From NCBI RefSeq assembly GCF_020329505.1, contig NZ_JAGKJJ010000045.1, forward strand, positions 1-35,252: a stretch of DNA of 35,252 bases, in the 5' to 3' direction. Shown here piece after piece: positions 1 to 7,100 of the stretch. The translations under genes and the position numbers were made by a program. This DNA is from Bradyrhizobium semiaridum (lineage in GTDB: Bacteria > Pseudomonadota > Alphaproteobacteria > Rhizobiales > Xanthobacteraceae). Position 1 is the first letter of the stretch; each line of letters opens with the position of its first letter. A model generated the notes under the pieces. The model saw only the letters and a list, made by a program, of their open reading frames with translations. It made no database searches and was not told where the DNA came from.

Positions 1-1
1 C

Positions 2-298
2 GGCGCCTGTTACAAATCCTTCGCCTTCCAGAAGGCCTGCAAGCGCCTCGGCCTCAAGCACATCCGCACCAAGCCCTACACGCCAAAGACTAATGGCAAG
101 GCTGAGCGCTTCATTCAAACCAGCCTACGAGAATGGGCTTACGCGCAGGCCTACAACACTTCTCAGGAACGAGCAGCGGAGTTGCCTCGATGGCTTCACC
201 GCTACAACTGGCATCGTCCTCATGGCAGTATCGGCTCAAGGCCACCCATCAGCAGGCTCGACATGGCCGGGAATAACCTCTTGAGGCTCCACAGCTAG
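2..298 (+). pseudogene. IS481-like transposase, C-terminal part only
   Basis: An open frame runs from the window edge for 98 codons to a TAG stop. It reads as the C-terminal half of an rve/DDE integrase-type transposase of the IS481/IS3 type. Visible hallmarks are TKPYTPKTNGKAERF, whose Glu is the expected third acidic catalytic residue, and the WHRPHGSIGSRPP tail typical of IS481-family proteins. The 5' part lies outside the window, so whether the element is complete cannot be decided here. It is normally the enzyme that moves its own insertion sequence. No terminal inverted repeat could be identified with confidence downstream. A remnant or a full copy are both possible. Confidence 0.8.
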
Positions 299-574
299 CC
301 CTTAGCCGACATTGCCTCGTGGTGCGCCGGTGTCCAGTTCCGTCCTTAGCGGAGCTCCGGCAGGCGTCCCCGGAGGCCTGCCGCGACTACTCAAAGGCTC
401 ACAAGCGGTCGTCGCTCGGGACGTGGAGTGCCCATGCTACGGCGGGAGTTTCTCGTCATGATGAGACTTCCAGTCCCCTGAAATGATAAACCTTGCGGGG
501 CGCAGCATGCATCGGGCGTCTTGATCAGTGACGAGCGCTTGCAGCCGTCGTTGGCGGCATGTCTGCGATTGACC
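299..574. other. Non-coding flank of the IS481-like gene
   Basis: This 276-base stretch has no convincing gene. It holds one 8-bp hairpin, CGGCAGGC/GCCTGCCG at 358-383 with a 10-base loop, without a T-tract, so it is not a typical terminator. The right end of the insertion sequence should lie in this stretch, but I could not pair it with a left end that is outside the window. Confidence 0.4.
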
Positions 575-1153
575 TTAGCGCTTCTTCGCCGGCAGCGACG
601 CCGGCGCGGGTGGCTGCTTCACCGCCGCGGCCTGTGCCGGCAGGTACTTCGCGACGATTGCGGGATCGAGCTGGGCCATCGCGCTGTCCGGCAGCCGGGT
701 CCAGACCTCGTCCTTGCCGAGCCAGGAGATGCCGAGATAGCCGCGCATCGTCAGCGTCTGGCCGTCGGCGCTCAGCGTCATCTTGGCCTTGTAGACCTTG
801 CCGTCGCGCGGATCGAGCACGTTGCCGTTCTCGTATTTCAGGCCCTCGCGCTTCATGTCGCGGATGAAGGACAGCCCGAGCCAGGGCGCGTTCTTGCGGT
901 CATCGGTGCATTTCGAGCAGATCGGATTCGGCGGCTCGCCGGGGTCGGCAAAGATCTTGGCGATCACGCCTTCGTAGATGCCGCTGTGATCGATCACCAG
1001 GAACCAGCCCTCCGGCTTGCCGTCCTCGGTCTTCTGCCAGAGGCCCGCCGCGGACGGCTCCGCGGCCGGAGCCGCGACGATGGCCGCGACAGTGCAAGCC
1101 GCAGCGATCGCAACGATCAGCCGAAGTTTCGATAGCGTGTTCCGCATCATCAT
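575..1153 (-). CDS. DUF2147 family secreted protein
   Basis: A protein of about 192 residues with an N-terminal signal peptide: a short basic start, a hydrophobic stretch LIVAIAAACTVAAIVAA and a likely cleavage near APAA. The mature part matches the DUF2147 (COG4731) pattern: GLWQKTEDGKPEGWF, then the IYEGVIAKIF strand, a PxCxxC-like segment PICSKCTDD, and GYLGISWLGKDEVWTR near the end. DUF2147 proteins are periplasmic or outer-membrane-associated beta-rich proteins of unknown biochemical function. The C-terminus is Pro/Ala/Lys-rich. Three ATG codons stand in a row at the start (1153-1145), preceded by CAGGTG. A TTG six codons upstream is possible but less likely. It is transcribed alone, away from the IS remnant. 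Confidence 0.8.
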   Translation of the reverse strand: MMMRNTLSKLRLIVAIAAACTVAAIVAAPAAEPSAAGLWQKTEDGKPEGWFLVIDHSGIYEGVIAKIFADPGEPPNPICSKCTDDRKNAPWLGLSFIRDMKREGLKYENGNVLDPRDGKVYKAKMTLSADGQTLTMRGYLGISWLGKDEVWTRLPDSAMAQLDPAIVAKYLPAQAAAVKQPPAPASLPAKKR

Positions 1154-1272
1154 CACCTGATCAATCGACAAACCAACCCCCGGACTCTAGGGCCATTTCG
1201 CGACGTATGAAAGTACCTGCGCCACGGCGGAAAACCATCGTGGCGCAAGCATGGGCCGCAATTCGGGCGAAA

Positions 1273-2301
1273 TCAGTTCACTCCGAGCTTCTTCTGCAGG
1301 CTCGATGACGATGTCGTGTACTGGAACACCAGCCGCTTGTCCGGATAGACGTAGCGGTGCGCCTTCTGCGCCATCAGCGCGCCCTCGTGGAAGCCAGACA
1401 GGATCAGCTTCAGCTTGCCCGGATAGGTGTTGATGTCGCCGATCGCGAAGATGCCCGGCACGTTGGTCTCGAACGCCGCAGTGTCGACCGGGACCAGGTT
1501 GTTCTCCAGCGCCACGCCCCAATTGGCGACCGGGCCGAGCTTCATGGTGAGGCCGAAGAACGGCAGGATCGTATCGCACTCGACCTTGCTCATCGCATTG
1601 TCGTTGCCCTTGACGTGAGCAGCGGAGACCTGGCCGCTGGCGCCTTCGAGCTCGGTGACCTGACCGATCCTCAGATCCATCTTGCCGCCGGCGACCAGCG
1701 CTCGCATCTGCTCGACGCTGTGCGGCGCCGCGCGGAAATCGTCGCGCCGGTGCAGCAGCGTGATCCGCTTTGCGATCGGATGCAGGTTGAGCGTCCAGTC
1801 CAGCGCGGAGTCGCCGCCGCCGACGATCAAAATGCTCTTGTCGCGGAACTGCTCCATCTTGCGCACGGCATAGAACACCGAGGTGCCCTCAAAGGCCTCG
1901 ATGCCGGGCACCGGCGGCCGCTTCGGCTGGAACGAGCCGCCGCCGGCCGAGATCACCACCACCTTGCATTCGAACTCCTTGCCGGCATCGGTCTTCACGC
2001 GGAACAGGGGATCGCCGATCTTCTCGATCGTCTCAACCATCTCGTTGAGATGGAAGGTCGGGTGGAACGGCTTGATCTGCTCCATCAGCTGATCGGTGAG
2101 GCCCTGGCCGGTGACGAAGGGAATGCCGGGAATGTCGTAGATCGGCTTCTCCGGATAGAGCTCCGCGCACTGGCCGCCGATCTTGTCGAGGATGTCGACC
2201 AGATGCGCCTTCATGTCGAGCAGGCCGAGTTCGAACACGGCGAACAGTCCGCACGGGCCCGCGCCAATAATCAGCACATCGGTTTTGATCACTTCGCTCA
2301 T
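1273..2301 (-). CDS. Ferredoxin--NADP+ reductase, thioredoxin-reductase-like type
   Basis: A 342-residue FAD flavoprotein that moves electrons between NADP(H) and ferredoxin. The FAD-binding GAGPCG is at residues 13-18, the NADP-binding GGGDSA at 161-166, and the second FAD motif FAIGDINTYPG lies near residue 290. The fold is that of thioredoxin reductase, but the redox CxxC pair is absent from the NADP domain. The C-terminal extension ends in QYTTSSSSLQKKLG. Both features are the signature of the FNR subclass known from Bacillus YumC, Chlorobium and Rhodopseudomonas. The ATG at 2301 has an AGAAGCGGAT ribosome-binding region; the upstream in-frame extension has no family match. The ferredoxin at 2932-3252 is a plausible partner. 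Confidence 0.92.
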   Translation of the reverse strand: MSEVIKTDVLIIGAGPCGLFAVFELGLLDMKAHLVDILDKIGGQCAELYPEKPIYDIPGIPFVTGQGLTDQLMEQIKPFHPTFHLNEMVETIEKIGDPLFRVKTDAGKEFECKVVVISAGGGSFQPKRPPVPGIEAFEGTSVFYAVRKMEQFRDKSILIVGGGDSALDWTLNLHPIAKRITLLHRRDDFRAAPHSVEQMRALVAGGKMDLRIGQVTELEGASGQVSAAHVKGNDNAMSKVECDTILPFFGLTMKLGPVANWGVALENNLVPVDTAAFETNVPGIFAIGDINTYPGKLKLILSGFHEGALMAQKAHRYVYPDKRLVFQYTTSSSSLQKKLGVN

Positions 2302-2465
2302 ATCCGCTTCTTTTCGTTTGAAATCGGCTGGGACGGCATCTCGCCAGTCCAGCCCGGGGATGCCGGATCGGGACATGCATAATAGGGGTAGAGGGCGGCG
2401 CGGCAACCCCTTGCCGAGCCTCGACAACTCGGCTGTATGGACGGCAAACTGACGGAGATCCCCTC

Positions 2466-2927
2466 GTGAACGCCCCTGCCCGCGCCGACGATGCGCCGCG
2501 CCTGGAAGACTTCCCCTATCGGCTTTCGGACAATGTGCGCTTTGCCGATCTCGACCCCAACGGGCACGTCAACAACGCGGTCTATGCCAGCTATTTCGAG
2601 ACCGGCCGCGTCACGCTGGTGAAGGACCGCAGCATGGGGCTGATGCCGCCCGGGCTCGGCTGGATCATGGTGCGCCTCGACATCCATTTCCGCGCCGAGC
2701 TGCACTGGCCGGGCCAGATCGAGCTCGGCCTCGGTCTCGTCAAGTTCGGGCGGACGTCGACCACCTTCGACCAGGTGGTGTTCTCGGAAGGCCGCTGCGT
2801 GGCATCGGCGAAGGCGATCACCGTAATGATCGATGAAGCGACGCGTCGGCCGACGCCGCTGCCGGCCGAGGTCAAGGAGAACTTTCGGCGCTGGGTACGC
2901 CGCGGGGTCAATCCGGACGCGGACTAA
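2466..2927 (+). CDS. Acyl-CoA thioesterase, 4HBT hotdog family (YbgC/FadM-like)
   Basis: A 153-residue single-hotdog protein expected to hydrolyse acyl-CoA thioesters in the cytoplasm. The family's active-site segment is clear at residues 26-40, FADLDPNGHVNNAVY, with Asp28 in the catalytic position, followed by YFETGR and the central helix. The rest fits the fold (RLDIHFRAEL, then KFGRTSTTFDQVVF). The start is a GTG at 2466 after GGAGAT. It is divergent from the ferredoxin reductase gene (164 bases between starts) and converges with the ferredoxin gene, only four bases apart at their stops. Substrate chain length cannot be read from sequence. Confidence 0.87.
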   Translation: MNAPARADDAPRLEDFPYRLSDNVRFADLDPNGHVNNAVYASYFETGRVTLVKDRSMGLMPPGLGWIMVRLDIHFRAELHWPGQIELGLGLVKFGRTSTTFDQVVFSEGRCVASAKAITVMIDEATRRPTPLPAEVKENFRRWVRRGVNPDAD

Positions 2928-2931
2928 GACT

Positions 2932-3252
2932 CTAGGCCTGCCGCTCGGGCGTCGTCACCACGAGCCCGTCGAGATCGTCGGTGACCTTGATCTGGCACGA
3001 CAGGCGGGAGTTCGGCCGCACGTCGAAACCGAAGTCGAGCATGTCCTCTTCCATCGGCGAGGGCGCACCGACCTTCTCGCGCCAGGCTTCGTCGACGTAG
3101 ACGTGGCAGGTCGCGCAGGCGCAGGCGCCGCCGCATTCGGCTTCGATGCCCGGGATCGCGTTGCGGATCGCCCCTTCCATGACGGTCGCGCCGTTCTCGA
3201 TCTCAATGGTGCGTTTCTCGCCGGAATGGTCGACAAAGTGGATTTTGGCCAT
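2932..3252 (-). CDS. [2Fe-2S] ferredoxin, adrenodoxin/putidaredoxin type
   Basis: A 106-residue vertebrate-type ferredoxin. Cluster ligands fit Cys40, Cys46, Cys49 and Cys86, the same spacing as putidaredoxin (CX5CX2C followed by a distant Cys). Cys44 is an extra, probably non-ligand cysteine within CGGACACATCHVY. The C-terminal RLSCQI segment holds the last ligand. Such ferredoxins shuttle electrons from a reductase to cytochromes P450, Rieske oxygenases or Fe-S assembly. The resemblance is strongest to the palustrisredoxins of Rhodopseudomonas that serve P450s. The neighbouring FNR at 1273-2301 is the obvious candidate electron donor. No P450 gene lies in this window. Confidence 0.92.
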   Translation of the reverse strand: MAKIHFVDHSGEKRTIEIENGATVMEGAIRNAIPGIEAECGGACACATCHVYVDEAWREKVGAPSPMEEDMLDFGFDVRPNSRLSCQIKVTDDLDGLVVTTPERQA

Positions 3253-3377
3253 GATCGCTCGTGCTGCCGGAGTATGCCGGACAATAGATGGAAGGTCCCC
3301 GGCAGTCCCTATAACGGGTCGACCCGCACAGCGCTAGCGGGCGGGGATCGAAAACCTGCCGGTGGATTTCGGGTGCC

Positions 3378-3755
3378 TCAAGACCGGCGAAGGATCAGCT
3401 CGATCGCCGCGCGGGTCTCGGCAATCGCGGCGCCGAGCGCGGCGAGCGGCTGGGAGGGGTCGGAACCGGCCGAAAGCGCGGTTTCCAGCCGGGCGGCGGC
3501 TTCCGCCACCACGAAGGCGCCGATCGCGCGCGCCGATCCCTTGAGGGTATGGGCGTGCTGTCCCGCCTCGGCCGGCAGGACCGCCAGTTCGCCGAGGATC
3601 CGGACGGACTGGGTCGAGAACATCGCCAGCACCTCCCGCTCGAGGCCGGCGTCGCCAAGGGTCATGCGCTGGAGGTGGTCGAGGTCGATCGGGCCATCGC
3701 CAGGCGCGAGCGGCGGCGATTGCGTCCATTCGATCCGGTCGACGTGAAGCGGCAT
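3378..3755 (-). CDS. Hpt domain phosphotransfer protein
   Basis: A 125-residue cytoplasmic protein consisting almost entirely of one histidine phosphotransfer domain. The phospho-acceptor is His69 in HTLKGSARAIGA, and the helix before it reads LEREVLAMF. The C-terminal helices are Ala-rich. Free-standing Hpt proteins carry phosphate between a hybrid kinase and a response regulator. No kinase or regulator is adjacent. The start at 3755 (MPLHVDRIEW) follows GGGGACAG. An extension to 3920 is open but looks non-conserved and runs through AT-rich promoter-like DNA. It is divergent from the giant coiled-coil gene and shares its 378-base upstream region, which carries a CtrA-type site. Confidence 0.83.
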   Translation of the reverse strand: MPLHVDRIEWTQSPPLAPGDGPIDLDHLQRMTLGDAGLEREVLAMFSTQSVRILGELAVLPAEAGQHAHTLKGSARAIGAFVVAEAAARLETALSAGSDPSQPLAALGAAIAETRAAIELILRRS

Positions 3756-3952
3756 GGCCTGTCCCCGTGGTGTCCGCCGGTGCGTCCGGACGGATTGTTG
3801 GGCCCAGCCAATCATGAAACTGGTTAACGGATTATTGTCGGGATCGTCGGCAAATTCGCCCGATTCCGGACAATTTCCCGTCACAATCGGCGGAATAGGG
3901 CGGGAATTTTGAGTACCCATAAGGCCTTATGGCGCAAAGCTGTTAACGATGA

Positions 3953-3967
3953 TTAAGAAAGTATTAA
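3953..3967. promoter_or_regulatory. Candidate CtrA box (TTAA-N7-TTAA)
   Basis: TTAA at 3953-3956 and TTAA at 3964-3967 are separated by exactly seven bases, the full consensus of the alphaproteobacterial cell-cycle regulator CtrA. A third TTAAC at 3943 sits six bases before the first half-site, and a lone TTAAC half-site is at 3824. The site is in an AT-rich patch of an otherwise GC-rich region between the divergent Hpt and giant coiled-coil genes. CtrA binding is inferred from the motif only. Confidence 0.5.
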
Positions 3968-4133
3968 TCGCAAGCATTTCATTCGCATCGCTCAGCCAAT
4001 AGGATGTTTGCGGATGTAGCGGACAAGCCGCCGAGGGGGGCGCTTGCCTTCCGCTGTGGGCACCGGCTTCGAGCTTGCGGGGGACGCAGGCAGGCTCGCC
4101 GACGCGTAAAAAGTGAGAGGGCTCAGACTGAAC

Positions 4134-7100
4134 ATGGCGAACACACCAAAGAAGGTCAAAGATCCCACCGAAGTCGCGCTTTCTGCCATTCAGGAAGCCC
4201 TCAACATCAGCGAACAGGCCGCGGAGAACCGCAGCACCGCCAAAGACGGCGCCGCGCCGCCGAATCTTCCGCCGGCAGCGCCCGATTTCGCCGCCTCGCC
4301 GTTCGAGCCCCATCCTACCCCGGCATTCCAGCCCGAGGAGCCGCGCAGCCCGCGTCGTGCCGCCAACGACGATCGCGCGACCATCGGCCAGATGCTGCAA
4401 GCGTTGCAGAGCGGCCGTCCCGCGCGCAACGCCTTCACGCTGTTCTTCATCTGCTCCGGCGCCTGGCTGCTCGGCGGCCTGATCCTGACGATCGCGTTCT
4501 GGCCGTCGCTGCAGGCCTCGATGGCCCAGGGCACCGGCGCGCTGGTGCTCGCCGGCCTCGCCGTGCTGTTCGCCGTGCCGGTGCTGCTGTTCTACTATCT
4601 CGCCAGCCTCGCCTCGCACGGTCAGCGCATGCAGATGATCGCGCAATCGATGGCGCAGGTCGCGATCCGCTTCTCCGAGCCGGAAAACGCCGCCGCCGAT
4701 TCCATGGTCACGGTCGGCCAGGCGATCCGCCGCGAGGTCGCGGCGATGGGCGATGGCGTCGAGCGCGCGATCGCGCGCGCCGGCGAACTCGAATCCCTCG
4801 TCGCCAATGAGGTCGCGGCGCTGGAGCGCGCCTATTCCGACAACGAGGTGCGCATCCGCGCGCTGCTGCAGGACATCGCCCATCAGCGCGACAACCTGGT
4901 CGGCCAGGCCGAGCAGGTGCGCAGCGCGATTTCCGGCGTGCAGATCGACCTGCGCCACGACATCGCGCTGATCTCGGATGCGATCGCCTCGCGCGTCGAC
5001 GAGGTCGCCAAGAGCATCACCAGCGCGCTGGAGGAGCGCGGCCAGCACATCACCACCGCACTGAGCCATGCCGGCGACAACATGATCCTCGCGCTCGGCG
5101 AGCGCGGCGGCGACCTGCTCGATCGCCTCGAGGAAGCCAGCTCCGAGACCACGCGCGCCGTGCTCGAGGCCTCCGAGCGGCTGACCACCAGCCTCAACTT
5201 CAAGACCGGCCATGTCCATGACGAATTCGTCGACCTCGCCGACCGCGTCCACGAACTGCTCAACGAGCGCATCGACCGCATCACCGGCGAGTTCGAGCAG
5301 CGTTCGGCGACCATCATCGACGGCATCTCCGACCGCACCGAGCAGGTCCACGATAGCCTGAAGAACTCCGGCGATTCGCTGCTGCTCGAGCTCGAGCTGC
5401 GCAGCAACGACCTGATCAGCAAGATCGACGACGCCGGCAACCGCCTCGCCAACCAGATCATGACCAGCGGCGACAAGGCGAGCGAAGCGCTCGACGTCAC
5501 CGTCAATTCGCTGGTCGCCAAGGTGGTGAGCCAGACCGAGACCGCGCACGACTCGCTGTCGCTGCAGATGAGCGCGTTCGACGAACTGGTGAAGGACCAC
5601 GGCGCCGAGCTCGCCGAGAAGTTCGCCCGCGACTCCGGCACGCTCGGGGCGCTGATCACCCGCCACATCTCGGAATTCGACCGCACCGTGAAGACCTTCG
5701 GCGGCGACATCGTCGAGCGCATGGGCCAGCGCACCCAGGACATCGCCGAGAGCCTGAAGACCTATGTCGACACCTTCGACCATCGCGTGACCTCGAACAG
5801 CGGCCAGATCACCGCCTCGCTCGACCAGCGCCTGCTGCAGTTCGAGACCACGCTCGGCAGCCGCGTCACCAACCTCGACGCCTCGCTGAACGACAAGCTC
5901 TCGACCTTCGATTCCTCGCTCGCCACCAAGATCGGCTCGCTGGACACCTCGCTCAGCGGCCATCTGTCGACGCTCGACAGCGCGCTCGACAACCGCCTGA
6001 AGTCGCTGGACGCCACCATCGACGGCCGGCTCAAGACCCTCGAGGTCACCTTCGACAGCCGCGCGAAGTCGGTCACCGATACCATCGACGGCCGCCTCGG
6101 CACGCTCGCGACCTCGCTCACCGAAGGCGCCGCCCAGGCGATCCAGTCGATCGACTCGCGGCTCGGCCTGCTCACCACGACGCTGACCGAGGGCACCGTG
6201 CAGGCGATCGCCGCGGTCGATCACCGCATCAACAACGTCACCGAAACCATCGACGGGCACAGCGTGCGGCTCGCCGACACCATCAACGGCCGCAGCGCGC
6301 ACCTCACCGACACCATCTCGGCGCGCTTTGCCGACATCCAGCAGGGCATCGAGAGCCGCGTCGGCGCGGTTGCCAACGACATCGACACCCGCGTCGCGCA
6401 GTTCGAGGACCTGCTCGGTTCGCGCGTCGAGGCGGTCGCCGGTCGCATCGAGAGCTCCGGCCGCCAGGCCAGCGAAGATCTGATGTCGCGCGCCGAATTG
6501 CTGTCGTCGAGCATCAAGTCGCATGTCGAGGACGCCGAGCGCTCGCTCACCAACCTCGTGGTCAACACCAGCGAGACCATCCAGACCGGCGCCCGCACGG
6601 CGCAGCAGGCACTGCTCTCCGTGTCTTCGGACGTCGGCGCACAGCTCAAGCTGAGCTCGGCCGAGGTCGAAGGCGTGCTGACCGCGGTCGGCACCAGCGC
6701 CGCCAACGCGATCCTCACCAGCGCCCGCGACGCCCAGGCCTCGCTGGTCTCCGCTTCGGGCGACGTCGCCTCGCAGATCAAGTCGCTGTCGGAGGATGTC
6801 GAGCGCACGCTGCAGGCTGCAGGAACCGCCACCGCCGCCTCGGTGCTGGCGGGCGCGCGCGAGGCGCAGACCACGCTGGTGTCGGCCTCCGCCGACGCCG
6901 CGAGCCAGGTCAAGTCGCTGGCCGCCGACATCGAGCGTTCGCTGTCGATGACCGGCACGGCGACCGCCGAAGCCATCATGACCGGCGCCCGCGAGGCGCA
7001 GACGACGCTGGTGTCCGCCTCCAACGACGCCGCGAGCCAGGTCAAGTCGCTGGCCGCCGACATCGAGCATTCGCTGTCGATGGCCGGCACGGCCACCGCG

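Noticed and set aside
521..1135. Plus-strand open frame opposite the DUF2147 gene
   Set aside because: It is Arg/Leu-rich with no motif and lies on the complement of a recognisable secreted protein.
3927..7070. A 1,047-codon open frame antisense to the giant coiled-coil gene, with others at 6221-8191 and 7509-9194
   Set aside because: They mirror the repeats and codon bias of the plus-strand gene, have Arg/Gly/Asp- or Ser-rich composition without any family motif, and lack ribosome-binding sites. High GC with strong codon bias leaves the opposite strand open.
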